28,333 bases of DNA from Pelargonium cotyledonis (lineage: Eukaryota; Streptophyta; Magnoliopsida; Geraniales; Geraniaceae): contig JAYMTA010000461.1 in assembly GCA_036897625.1 (NCBI GenBank), forward strand, positions 1 through 28,333. The letters are read 5' to 3'. This document shows, piece after piece, positions 9,590-22,900 of this stretch. Both the position numbers and the translations under genes were made by a program. The number at the start of each line of letters is the position of its first letter. Positions within the stretch are counted from its first letter, which is position 1. Under the pieces are notes generated by a model. It searched no databases. It was given only the letters and a program-made list of their open reading frames with translations, and was not told the DNA's origin.

Positions 9590-10520
9590 TTAGTTTTATT
9601 GGAATATTTTTTTCTTTAGTTGAGAGAAAAGTTAATGTTCATGAGATTACTGGCAATGTTGGCCGCAGCCTGATTGGGCCGGGCCGAAAAATGCGTTCTT
9701 ATCGAGTTGCTTTTCGTTAGTCCTAATGTGTCTCGCTGTTCTAATTACCAATTAGCTTTACTTGTCCTTGTGTCTTGTGATTAGAATTTAGAGTACGGCA
9801 ACTAACTGTAAATGTCTCATTAATTTTGTGTGCCCTAAAATGGGGATTTGGTTTTAGGGCAAGAAAGTCTTTTGATCCATTGTACTCATTTAGGGTAACA
9901 AACTCAAATGATTTCGTCTAATCTATTATTATTAGTATTGTGGACAAATAACTTCTAAAAAGAAAATTGCATACTTATTTTGAAACAAATTGAATATAGT
10001 GTCGACTGTCGAGTGCGTAAGAAAATTCAGTCAAGAAAACAAGTGATTGCAATTGGATGTCGACACTCTTGGACTCAACAATTTGTTGGTCAAAGCTTGG
10101 AAATTAGGTCAAGAAGACTCGTCCTTGATTGCCCGACCAAGGAAGAAGGTTCCCAAGCTAAGGAAAGGTCGCTCGAGTAAGGAGTTGCTTATCTGTGAAA
10201 GCATGTGATACATCTTGTGCGTTGCAGTTTGACAAAATTATCAATAAAATAACTAATATGTTATATACTGTTATAAACACGTTATTTTGTATAATGTTTG
10301 AAACATAAAACGTTACTCCGAATTAAGTACTTTGATAATAACTATGCTTGCATGGTACCACAAAAAAAAAAAAAAAAAACTTGCACAATGAACAAGTAAT
10401 GTGAAATCCGGTCCGACCGTGAAATTGAAGTTTTGTCTCACAGGCAGGTAACGATAAGGAAAAACAAAAGTGTCACTTGTGTTGACACAGCTCAGTATCG
10501 GATTCGGCTCACAACGAAGC
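9590..10520. other. Intergenic region before GRV2
   Basis: No gene is supported. A GGCC-rich word cluster is near 9660-9695, a perfect hairpin is at 9832-9860, and an 18-base A run ends near 10379. The GRV2 promoter should lie in the last few hundred bases. I see no convincing TATA box close to the pyrimidine-rich leader that starts around 10540, so the promoter may be TATA-less. Confidence 0.4.
9832..9860. repeat. Perfect 9-bp inverted repeat (hairpin)
   Basis: GCCCTAAAA (9832-9840) and TTTTAGGGC (9852-9860) are separated by 11 bases. It sits about 250 bases after the poly(A) signal of copy 2. It may be a chance palindrome or a remnant of a small element. Confidence 0.5.
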
Positions 10521-10720
10521 ACAAAACAAACAGATCGTTTTCTTCACACACCTAGCTGTCTCCTTCTCCGATCAAACCCTCAATTCCATCCATTTTCCAG
10601 CTAAATTTCACTACTTCAATCCTCAATCAACCACCTCTCAGATCTCAATCTCCGACGAACCAAACGATTTGATCAATTTTGATCCATTTTTTTTACTCAA
10701 TCTTCGTTTTCTTCTCGTTG

Positions 10721-10783
10721 ATGACCAGAATTAGGGTTCTTGAAGACGCCATTGATCGGTCCAATCCAATCGGAGAACCGTAA
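10721..10783 (+). promoter_or_regulatory. Upstream ORF 1 in the GRV2 leader (20 aa)
   Basis: An ATG at 10721 opens a 20-codon frame (MTRIRVLEDA...) closed by TAA at 10781-10783, 178 bases before the main start and in another frame. If the leader is transcribed as drawn, scanning ribosomes meet it first and it should lower translation of the main frame. A 5' UTR intron that removes it cannot be excluded. Confidence 0.45.
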
Positions 10784-10869
10784 AAAAAACGTGGGGGCGA
10801 ACCAGTCTCGGTCTCCGGCGGTGCCGTCGCAAGCCGGCGCGGGACTCTGGTTCTTATTCGGCTCTCGCA

Positions 10870-10914
10870 ATGTGCCTCGCAGCCACACCTTACAGTACCT
10901 TGACGCGACTGTGA
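10870..10914 (+). promoter_or_regulatory. Upstream ORF 2 in the GRV2 leader (14 aa)
   Basis: An ATG at 10870 opens a 14-codon frame (MCLAATPYSTLTRL) ending at TGA 10912-10914, 47 bases before the main ATG. Its context (CGCAATGTG) is weak to moderate. It is shorter than uORF 1 and could allow reinitiation at 10962. Confidence 0.4.
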
Positions 10915-10961
10915 CGCCTTCTCGAATTGGACAACCGCCCCGTCCTCCTCCCCCTCCTCCC

Positions 10962-13900
10962 ATGAGCTCCTCCAATAATAACGCTCCCAATTCTGCTCCT
11001 CTAGAAGAGCCTGAGTACCTTGCTCGCTACCTCATCGTTAAGCACTCGTGGCGAGGTCGGTACAAGCGGATTCTGTGCATCTCGGCGACTGCGATTGTCA
11101 CGTTGGACCCAGTTACACTCACCGTCACTAACTCGTACGATGTGGCTACTGATTTTGAGGGCGCGACGCCGATTCTGGGCCGCGACGAGAATTCTAATGA
11201 GTTCAATATCAGCGTCAGGACTGATGGGCGCGGCAAGTTTAAGTCTATGAAGCTCTCTTCCAGGTACAGGGCTAGTATATTGACGGAGCTTCATAGGATT
11301 AGGTGGAATAGGTTGAGCCCAGTTGGGGAGTTTCCGGTTCTTCATCTCCGGAGGCGGACATCGGAGTGGATTCCTTTGGTAAGTTGTTTGCTTTACTTGT
11401 GAATTTGGGAATGTGATTGGTAGTTAACTGTCTGGGAGTTGGTAGTTAAAGATAGGAATTTTGGTTTGGTTATTGGCTAGTACTGTTGCATTGGTATGAA
11501 GAAATGAAATCGGCTGTTCATTTTTCAGCTTCACAGCTTTCAACATCATGGGAAAAGAAAGAGAAAATTAAAAAAATCATAAGGGTAATTAAGTAGACTT
11601 GCTCGATTTGTCTCAAAGTTCAGTAGTGAATGAACAGTTCATCAAATATCTTCTAAGTTCTGTGAAAAATCTACTTTTGGAAAGCTACTTCTCTTTCATT
11701 TTTAGCTTGAACTGTAGCATAGCATTGGCTTGAAGAAATGAAACTGGGTATTCATTTCAAAGCTACATAACTTTTGACACCATAGGAAAAAAAGAGATCA
11801 AACTAGTAACTAACAAGATGTGCTCCAGTTCATCTCTAAGTTCAGTATTGGATGAACAGTTCATTTATTAACATCTAAGTTCTTTGAATTGGTTTAGGAG
11901 TATTTTGGAAAGCTATTTCACCCCATTAAGATCTATGACGCCACACGTGCGTGCACGCTTGCACACACACAAAGACTAACTATCTGCCTCATTATCATTA
12001 AGTATTTGGTAGTTGGGGTAATGTATTTGATTTACTCTCTTATGATTTGTATAGAAATTGAAAGTTACTTATGCTGGGGTTGAAGTCATTGAGCTAAAAA
12101 ATGGAGACCTTCGCTGGTGTCTGGATTTTAGAGATATGGATTCCCCTGCCATTGTTCTCCTTTCTCATGGAGGAGGTTTTATACTGTGCCCTCTGTATGG
12201 AAGAAAATCTAAAGCATTCCAAGCTGGTTCAGGGACTACAAATGCTGCAATTGTATCAGCTTTGGTATATTTTCCACACCTTGATGTTTACTTCTTAAGT
12301 AGTTTGCATTTGGATAGTGCTGTTTTAGGAAAATTTTTCGCATCAATAACTGTACTGCTGAATTTTTTCTGCAGACAAAAACTGCTAAATCCATGGTTGG
12401 GTTGTCACTATCGGTGGATAGTTCTCAACCAGTCACAGCAGCAGAGTATATAAAACGAAGGGGTATCTCATTATAAATTCCACTTATGTTATATATTTCC
12501 TTATTGCTATCCATTTTCATGCACTCCCAACAGTGTTTGTTGCATTTTTGGAATACAGCCAAAGAAGCGGTAGGTGCAGAAGAAACCCCTTGTGGTGGCT
12601 GGACTGTGACTAGGTTGCGGTCTGCTGCTCATGGGACTCTAAATGTTACAGGATTAAGCTTGACAGTTGGCCCAAAAGGTGGACTTGGGGAGCATGGTGA
12701 TGCTGTATCTCGGCAACTGATTCTTACAAAGGTTTCACTTGTCGAAAGGCGTCCCGAGAACTATGAAGTAAGCTGGTGAATTTTTTTATTATAAATTTTC
12801 TGTATATATCTAGATTTATATAGGTGCCACAGAATTGGAGTCGCTTTTTTTGAAGATATGCATAGGCATCAACCTATGTAATAAAGACTTATTTGTAGTA
12901 GGCTAAAATAAAAAAAAGTCTGGTACTCCTAAAATTATCGCTAGGAAAAGAAAGGGAGTGGGCAGAAGTTGATTTTGACATGTGGGTGTAGAATAGAATT
13001 GCTATTTATCTGGCTAATGCAATATTCAAATATTTGATTTGTCTCTAGCATCCTTTTTAGATTCTCATTATGAGCTAAGAGAAATCAGATTTTCGCAATA
13101 TATTCTCTACTAAAATATGTTTTCTTTCCCTAATGACTTATATGCAATTGTTAGAATGAACTTGCTTGTGATATGGAATGGGGCAATGGGCTATAGCAAG
13201 AAATGGAAAGGCAGTTAGATTTATGAAATGTTACGGAACTTATATAAAACACAAGAACAGTTCTGGAGTATAAGATGGGTGGTTGGAATGCATGCTTGAG
13301 ACTGTCTGATGTTGTGCCAGTTACTTGTTGTGTGTGTATTGGATTAATATGAAATGGTAAGAATTTTTATTAGATGTGTACAGGCTGTTATTGTTCGTCC
13401 GTTATCTGCATTAACTTCTCTTGTTCGATTCGCTGAATAGCCTCAGATGTTTGCAATTGAGTTCAATGATGGATGCCCCATCCATGTGAGTATTTGCTCT
13501 CTCCGTTCTGATTTTCTGATTTACTTTAAGTTAGGTTCCTAATGTCTTATGACACTATCATTGCTCATAGGTTTATGCAAGCACTTCTCGTGATAGCTTA
13601 CTTGCCGCAGTCCGGGATATGCTGCAAACAGAAGTAGGTGGATGGTATTCTCTAGATATGTATTGGTTTTACTTGTGTACTAACATTATGCTTTAATTGC
13701 TTCACATCTATATTACTAGCTGGACCGTTGTATTCTGTTAGTGATGGATAAGTTTTTAGTGTGATTGACCTGAGTATAATTTCTGTAGAGTCAGTGTGCT
13801 GTACCTGTATTACCCAGGCTGACAATGCCTGGCCATCGTATTGATCCGCCATGTGGGAGAGTTCAATTACAATTTGGACAACAACACCTAGTAAGTGATA

Positions 13901-16900
13901 TGGAGGGTGCATCCATGCATTTGAAACATCTAGCTGCAGCTGCCAAAGATGCTGTTGCTGAAGGTGGTTCAGTTCCTGGATCAAGAGCTAAACTATGGCG
14001 TAGAATGAGGGAATTTAATGCTTGTATTTTATATACTGGAGTGCCTCCAAACATTGAGGTGCCAGAAGTCACTTTGATGGCCTTAATAACTATGCTTCCA
14101 GCTACCCCTAATCTTCCTCCAGAGTCCCCTCCCTTGCCACCTCCTTCGCCTAAGGCAGCTGCAACAGTGATGGGCTTCATTGCATGTCTACGTAGATTGC
14201 TGGCTTCCAGAAGTGCAGCTTCACATGTCATGTCCTTTCCTGCAGCTGTTGGTAGAATTATGGGTTTACTTAGAAATGGCTCAGAGGGTGTAGCTGCTGA
14301 GGCTGCAGGGCTTGTTGCTGTACTTATAGGTGGGGGTCCAGGAGATACGAATATACTGACTGATTCTAAAGGAGAGCGGCATGCCACAATTATGCACACC
14401 AAGTCCGTACTGTTTGCTAATCAGGGTTATGTTAGCATCCTTGTCAACAGATTGAGGCCTATTTCCATATCACCATTGTTGTCTATGGCTGTTGTTGAAG
14501 TTCTTGAGGCAATGATATGCGACCCACATGGTGAAACTACCCAATATACAGTTTTTGTTGAATTGTTACGGCAAGTGGCTGGTCTAAAGCGCCGGTTGTT
14601 TGCATTGTTTGGACATCCTGCTGAAAGTGTTAGGGAAACAGTTGCTGTGATTATGCGTACAATTGCAGAGGAAGATGCAATTGCAGCAGAGTCTATGCGT
14701 GGTGCTGCTCTCCGCGATGGTGCATTGGTGAGGCATTTGTTGCATGCATTCTATCTCCCTGCTGGCGAGCGGCGTGAGGTTAGTCGGCAGCTTGTTGCTC
14801 TGTGGGCAGATTCATATCAGCCAGCTGAAGATTTGCTGTCCAGAGTTCTCCCTCCAGGGCTTGTTGCTTATCTGCATACCCGTTCTGATGGAGTACTATC
14901 TGAAGATGTGAATCAAGAAGGATCGTTGACCAGTCGGAAACAGAGGCGCTTACTTCAGCAAAGAAAAAGTCATACCGGGAGAGGGACAATATCTCAAGAT
15001 CCTTCCTTACCTTCTAATAACTATGAAGTTGGTGATCCAACAAGGCAGGCAGGCCCTGGTGCCTTCAATGGAACAGATAGCTATCAGAAAGCTGCTGTAG
15101 ATCCAAGTTTTGGGCATGCTTCAACCACTCAATCTTCTGCTGCTCATACTGGTGAAAATTTGATCAGTGAAGTGTCCTCCACAGGGTTTCAACAAAACGA
15201 TCATTCAGCTATTGCTGCTTCAGTAGATTCTCCAGCAATGAATTCACTTAATGCATTTGAATCCAATGCCTCAACTACCGTTGATTCAGATGCCAATGGA
15301 TTTGGTAGCCAGGACACAGGACTTCCAGCTCCTGCTCAGGTTGTTGTGGAGAATACACCTGTTGGATCTGGCAGACTACTCTGTAACTGGCCCGAATTTT
15401 GGCGAGCTTTTAGCCTGGATCACAATCGTGCAGATTTAATTTGGAACGAGCGCACTAGACAAGAGTTGAGGGAAGCGTTGAAAGCTGAGGTTCATAAGCT
15501 AGATGTTGAGAAGGCACGTACTGAAGATATTGTTCCTGGAGGTGCAACGGTTGAGATTATGACTGGGCAAGATGGTGTGCCACAGATATCTTGGAACTAC
15601 TCCGAGTTCTCTGTTAGCTATCCTAGCTTATCAAAAGAAGTGTGTGTGGGTCAATATTATCTCCGTTTGCTTCTTGAGAGTGGAAGTAGTGGGAGGGCTC
15701 AGGACTTTCCTCTGCGTGACCCAGTTGCTTTCTTTAGAGCACTCTATCATCGGTTCTTATGTGATGCAGACACTGGGCTTACAGTAGATGGTGCTGTTCC
15801 TGATGAGTTGGGCTCGTCTGATGATTGGTGTGATATGGGGAGATTGGATGGCTTTGGTGGAGGAGGTGGTTTTTCAGTTAGAGAGCTATGTGCTAGGGCA
15901 ATGGCAATAGTGTATGAACAACACCACAAAACAATTGGCTCTTTTGAGGGCACATCCCATATTACTGTTCTCTTGGATAGGACAGATGATAGAGCTTTGA
16001 GGCACCGCCTCCTCCTTCTTTTGAAGGTACATCAGTTTATTATTTGCATATTGACTTTATGTAACTCATTTTTATTTTCAAGCTTTAAAATATCTTGATG
16101 TTTTGGATGCTGTTTGACATGAACAACTCACTTTCACATTCAGCAATTTTTCTTGCGCCTGCTTGTTATGATCTATATCCGCACATTATACTATTAGGTC
16201 AATTGTTTGTTATACAATTACCTCTGTTCTGCTGGTACATTACTCACTAAGGTTGGAAAATTCTGAAGTTTGTAGTAAGATTGGACTATCTGAAGACTAA
16301 AACTGACATAATAAATTGAAACAGGTTGGAGCACTTGCCACTTAATGGAGGTTAACTTATTTAATTTTCCCACTGATGGGGCTTTCTGGCCGTATTGTGC
16401 TGGAGTTTAATTGAACAGTTATGTTCCAGTTCTATAATGACTTTTGCATGTCTAATAATTTCTATACAGTAATAGCCAAATCTCATTGTGAACCCAGGTT
16501 TTGATGAAGGTCTTATCAAATGTAGAAGCTTGTGTCCTGGTTGGTGGGTGCGTTTTATCTGTTGATCTGCTGACAGTAGCTCATGAAGCTTCAGAGAGGA
16601 CTGCTATCCCATTGCAGTCTAATTTAATAGCTGCTACTGCTTTCATGGAACCACTCAAGGAATGGATGTATATTGACAAGGATGGTGAAAAAGTGGGACC
16701 ATTGGAGAAGGATGCTATCAGAAGGTTCTGGTCAAAGAAAGATATTGATTGGACAACAAGGTGCTGGGCTTCTGGGATGATAGACTGGAAGAGATTACGT
16801 GATATTCGTGAACTTCGTTGGGCGTTAGCTGTCCGGGTTCCTGTTCTAACACCAAGTCAGGTATTGGTGTCATGAAGCATAATACTTAATTCAAGTTATC

Positions 16901-19900
16901 CTGATTGCTGTGTTCGCATATGAATATAGCTAGATATACTATTATGCAGACTATTGGTAGAAAAACTGACCACTTGTTCAGATTTATCTTTTTTTACTTT
17001 TTTTGTTTATAAATATATATTTTCCTGTTTGTAATAGTTTATTTATTGTAGTTTTTTTTTTTTGTAAATTTCTAATGTCACTGTTTTAGTTTTATTTATT
17101 AGAATAGGCTTGCAGTTTTGTGTGCCGTGCAGCAATCAAATTTCTTTTGAGTATAGCTGTTTCTTGCTGTTGGGACATATTGCCTCTAGTTTTATGTTGT
17201 CACACATAGCTGATTTTGTGTAGGTCCTTTTTGTCATAATACCTCCAGTCTTCACTTGTGTCCTTTATAAATGAATTGTGTGAAAAATACTAATGGAGCC
17301 ATTCAAATTTCACGGGACAAACGGCACTTGAAGGTTACCAAAGATCACTATCATGTGGAGTTACTTATCCTGCACATCATATAATTGTATTTATAGCTAT
17401 TTATGTTCACTGACTGGATTGTATCTTTGGGCTTGTATTTCTACTGTTGTCATGCTACTTCTTAAGATGTTGGTTCTGTATTCAGATTGGGGAAGCAGCA
17501 TTGTCCATACTACATAGCATGGTATCTGCACATTCAGATTTGGATGATGCTGGAGAGATAGTGACCCCAACTCCTCGTGTGAAACGAATCCTGTCCAGCC
17601 ATCGTTGCCTTCCCCACATTGCACAGGTAATTTCCTTACCCTTCTTTTATTATATATTAAGGCATATCCTTGGATTTATGATCTGGTGTTGGAGGGTTTG
17701 ATTACTGCTTTTATCCTAGTTTTTCCTGAAGCTTATCATTAATCAAGACATTTTGTATCACAGAAATTTTAAAACGGGAAGTGATTTTACTGTCATTGTA
17801 TATCTTAATCAATAGGTATTACTTTCCAGCAGTAAAAAAAGGTGGATTTCTTCACTGCTATTTGCTTTGAGGAAAGTTTGGTTTAGCTGTAACTATTAAT
17901 TCCCAGTCATTTTCTTAATGTGTGTGAGTCGCTAAATATTAGACTGTTGTATGCTTGCGTGGGTTTCTAATACCTATCTTTGAAGAAGATGCTAATCCTT
18001 TTTTTCCGTCTTTTCCTCTCCAAACACTCCATGAAAAAGGTAATGCTTTCTGGTGAACCTAGTATTGTAGAGGGCGCTGCTGCATTGCTAAAGGCTGTTG
18101 TTACTCGAAATCCAAAGGCTATGATACGACTATATATTACAGGTGCATTTTATTTTGCTCTGGCATACCCTGGATCTAATCTTCTCTCCATTGCCCATCT
18201 ATTCTCGGTGACTCATGTGCATCAAGCGTTCCACGGTGGTGAAGAGGCTGCAGTTTCCTCTTCGTTGCCATTGGCAAAACGCAGTGTATTGGGTGGGCTT
18301 CTCCCTGAATCATTGCTGTATGTATTGGAGCGCAGTGGTCCTGCTGCATTTGCAGCAGCAATGGTCTCTGATTCAGATACGCCAGAAATTATCTGGACAC
18401 ACAAAATGCGAGCAGAAAATCTGATCCGTCAGGTACTTGAAAACCTCAAAGGAGGCTTACCATGCAATACATTGTTCAGCTGCCTCGTTGCATTATACTT
18501 AAGTTTTAGCTTGATAGACTAATTAAACAATGGATGATAGTCTAACTTCAAGTCTATCCTACTTTGCTCTCCCGCAGGTTATGCAGCATCTTGGTGATTT
18601 TCCCCAGAAACTGTCACAGCACTGTCATTCTCTGTATGACTATGCTCCTATGCCACCAGTGACGTATCCTCAATTAAGAGATGAAATGTGGTGTCACCGT
18701 TATTACCTACGGAACTTATGTGATGAGATAAGGTTTCCAAATTGGCCAATTGTTGAGCATGTTGAGTTCTTACAATCACTACTTGTAATGTGGCGTGAAG
18801 AGTTGACACGAAAACCTATGGATCTATCCGAAGAAGAAGCTTGCAAAATACTAGAGATATCTCCTGAAGATGTATCTGGTGACAGTGCCAATAAGAAACA
18901 TTCTTTTGAGGAGGAAGTTACTAGCATATCCAAGCAGATTGAGAATATTGATGAAGAAAAGCTCAAGCGGCAATATAGGAAACTTGCAATGAAATATCAT
19001 CCTGACAAAAATCCAGCAGGAAGAGATAAGTTTCTTGCTGTACAAAAAGCTTACGAGCGCCTCCAGGTAGTCTTGGGCTCCAATAATCATTTCAAGCGCG
19101 CTTAACATAGAGAAAACTCAATGAATCATAAGTTATTTTCATGCCCTAATATCTTAAGGGATTTATATAGCAAGCAAACGTTAAAAAACAAATCTGACAT
19201 ATCTTTATTTGATAAGCAAGGATTTTAGAGTGTTATTTTATACTCATGGCAGTTGCATTATTTGATGCCTTTTTATTTCCCTCATTTTATGAACTTGAAC
19301 ATGTGTTCTAGGTATATTTTATGAGCTGTCATCCCTTGTTTTGCCTGTCAAATGCTCTAGAGCAGAGTCATTTAGGGCTATAAGGGGAAGTTTAAACTTT
19401 AAAGTTTGATTAGTATGCTTGGGTTTTTTACTCTCTTTGTTTTTGAAATAACTTTTTTCCAGGATCTGATGTAAAATAATCCTGCATTGTGATAAAACAT
19501 CATTATGTATTATATACATTTACTATAGTTTTCAGAGAGTTGAATTTACAAGCAATAAAAAATTTATACATCATTTCTACTTCTACAAATCTGCTTAAGC
19601 ATCTCTAACGTGATTTATTTATAGGCCACCATGCAAGGTCTCCAAGGTCCTCAATCTTGGAGGTTGTTGCTTTTATTGAGAGGACAGTGTATCCTTTACA
19701 GACGATATGGAGATGTGTTGGAGCCATTTAAGTATGCCGGTTATCCTATGTTGCTTAATGCGATTACTGTGGACAAGGATGATAACAACTTTCTTTCTTC
19801 CGATAGAGCGCCTCTCCTTGTTGCCGCATCAGAGCTAATGTGTCTAACGTAATTGTCTCCAGCTTTTATTGTTGAATTTTTATCTGTACTTTTATGAATA

Positions 19901-22900
19901 GATTTGATAAGTTTTATCCTGTCTTCATGGTTCTTCTACCTTTAGATGTGCATCTTCTTCACTGAATGGTGAGGAGCTTGTGAGGGATGATGGAGTAAAT
20001 ATCCTTGCGACTCTTCTTTCTCGTTGCATGTGTGTGGTTCAACCAACTTCTCCTGCAAATGAACCATCTGCCATCATTGTTGCAAATGTTATGAAGACCT
20101 TGTCTGTTTTGAGTCAGTTTGAGAGTGCCAGAGCTAACATACTTGAAATCAGTGGACTGATTGAGGATATTGTGCACTGCACTGAACTAGAGCTTGCACC
20201 TGATGCTGTTGATGCTGCTCTCCTGACTATTGCTCATGTTTCTGTGTCCTCTGAATTGCAGGATGCCTTATTAAAGGCTGGTGTGCTATGGTAAGTCAGT
20301 TACTTTACCGTGTTATTTTGTATAAGTATTGGTTATATTGCTTTATTACTTTGTAATGGCGGCTTTGGTTCCTCTCTTTTTGGCGCCTATATCTTGCTCT
20401 CTTACATCCTTCTGAATCTCTGTTCTCATAACAGAGTTTCTATTTCTTATTCTTCCTTTAGTTGGTTCAGCCTGGGTTGCTTAATCTTCCTCTGTACCGT
20501 CTGTACATTGAAACTATCTAGTCGGTCTTTTTTGCCCTACCTGATTCCTTTAATATTATGATGTAACTTACACCTTCTTTCTTGCATGCCACTTACAAAT
20601 AAATTTTTTCACTATTTCCATCTTCATCTTCGGATACCTGAAGCCATTACTTGTTACTGTTTCTTGACTGATCAATTGGTTTTGGATAGTTGAGATCTGA
20701 ATTGCTTATATAATGATACCGGTAAGCCTTATCATTTCATTACCAAACTTACGGTTTCAAATTTAATTGTAGGTACCTTTTGCCTTTGCTGCTGCAGTAT
20801 GACTCAACAGCAGAGGAATCCGATACAACAGAATCACATGGGGTTGGTGTCAGTGTCCAAAGAGCAAAAAATCTGCATGCTATTCGGGCATGCCAGGCCC
20901 TGTCCAGGCTTAGTGGCTTGTGTAGCGATGATAGTTCAGCACCTTATCATCCAGCTGCAGCTGATGCACTTAAAGCTTTGCTAACTCCTAAACTTTCTAG
21001 CATGCTAAAAGATCAATTACCTAAAGACCTACTATCGAGATTAAACACAAATTTGGAGTCCCCAGAGGTAAATGCAGTGCTTTGGAACTTGTTATGGACT
21101 AATTTTCTTGCATGACGGACTGTTTTTAATCTACTTTTTGTGTATATAAATATTGTAAGTCGTAGAAGCAGTACAGTGATTTTTTAAATAGAAAAACCGG
21201 GTGAATAACTTAAAGTATACTTCAGAAAAAAATGATTAATCAAAAGTTTAGGAGGCACCAATGGCCATATATAAACATCTATAGATTTATGCTGAGATGT
21301 TTTTCTTTGAGTTTTGCATTTTATTGATGTTTTCTTTATCTTGATAACATTATGAGGTAATAGTTCTAGTTGTATATATCTGGTTAGGATTTGACCCCTA
21401 TATTAATATATTTTTTATTAGTCTTCTTTACTAGATTATTGGGAATTCTCTGTAGTGGGTAATTACTATTTTTGGTTTGACATGGCTATTGTTTTTGGTT
21501 TTAGATTATTTGGAATTCTTCGACCCGAGCCGAACTACTGAAATTTGTGGATCAGCAACGCGTAAGCCAGGGTCCTGATGGCTCATATGATTTGAAAGAC
21601 TCGCATGCATTTGCTTATAAAGCACTATCAAAAGAGCTCTTTGTTGGCAATGTTTACTTGAGGGTGTACAACGACCAACCAGACTTTGAGATAAGTGAAC
21701 CAGAAGCCTTTTGTGTTGCTCTAGTTGATTATATATCATATCTAGTGCACAACCAGTGTGCTGTTGATGCCGATGTGGATGCTGATGCTCATAGTGAACT
21801 TAATGGGTCAAACCTTAAGACATCTGAGCTTCAGGGTGACATGGGGGATGGATCTGTTGATGAACAGCAAGAGCATGATGGTTCCATTTCTGAATCTGAT
21901 GAGAAAGTGACAGAGAAAGAAGAACTTGAACTAGTGAAGAATCTCCAATTTGGACTGACCTCACTTAAGGTACTTTCTACATAACCACTTGTGCATTTTT
22001 AGTTTTAATCTCCGTGCCCTAACATTTTTTTTTTCATTTGCAGAACTTACTGACTAACACTCCAACTTTGGCATCCATATTTTCTTCTAAAGAGAAGCTG
22101 TTGCCCATCTTTGAATGCTTTTCTGTATCTGTTGCATCAGAAAGCAACATTCCTCAACTTTGCCTAACTGTGCTATCACTGTTAACTACTTATGCCCCCT
22201 GTTTGGAGGCTATGGTTGCCGATGGATCTAGTCTCCTTCTTTTATTACAGATGCTTCATTCTGCTCCAAGTTGTCGTGAAGGTGCTCTTCATGTTCTTTA
22301 TGCACTGGCAAGCACTGCAGAACTTGGTTGGGCAGCCGCCAAACATGGTGGAGTGGTCTACATTCTTGAACTTCTCTTGCCCTTGCAAGGTAATTCTCTT
22401 TATCCTTTTTTTCTTTCCTTTTTAGACTAGCAATTATATGTCGCTGAGTAAAGTACCTTGTGCAGAAGAAATTCCCTTGCAACAGAGAGCTGCAGCAGCC
22501 TCTTTGTTGGGGAAGCTTATTGGGCAGCCAATGCATGGTCCTAGGGTTGCTATAACACTCGCTAGGTTTTTGCCCGATGGCCTGGTATCAGTTATTAGGG
22601 ATGGTCCTGGAGAGGCTGTTGTATCTTCCCTTGAACAGACTACAGAGACGCCAGAGCTTGTGTGGACACCTGCAATGGCTGCTTCCTTGTCTGCGCAAAT
22701 TTCAACTATGGCATCGGATCTATACCGGGAGCAGATGAAAGGCCGTGTGGTTGATTGGGATGTACCTGAGCAAACATCTGGTCAACAGGAAATGAGAGAT
22801 GAGCCACAGGTATAAGTATCACCTGATATATCTCATGTACTAACTAAAATATCTTCATGCATGTACTGTTTGGTGAAGCCAAATTGTCGCGATTTTGCAG

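Noticed and set aside
9980-10180. 66-codon plus-strand frame between copy 2 and GRV2
   Set aside because: It lacks an ATG start, has no family resemblance I recognise, and no splice or promoter context.
13863-14402. 179-codon open frame on the minus strand inside GRV2 exon 7
   Set aside because: It is the antisense shadow of a highly conserved coding exon; the plus-strand translation matches GRV2 throughout.
18001-18039. Apparent coding extension upstream of GRV2 exon 10 (pyrimidine-rich frame)
   Set aside because: This is the polypyrimidine tract of intron 9; family alignment places the exon start at 18040 (VMLSGEP).
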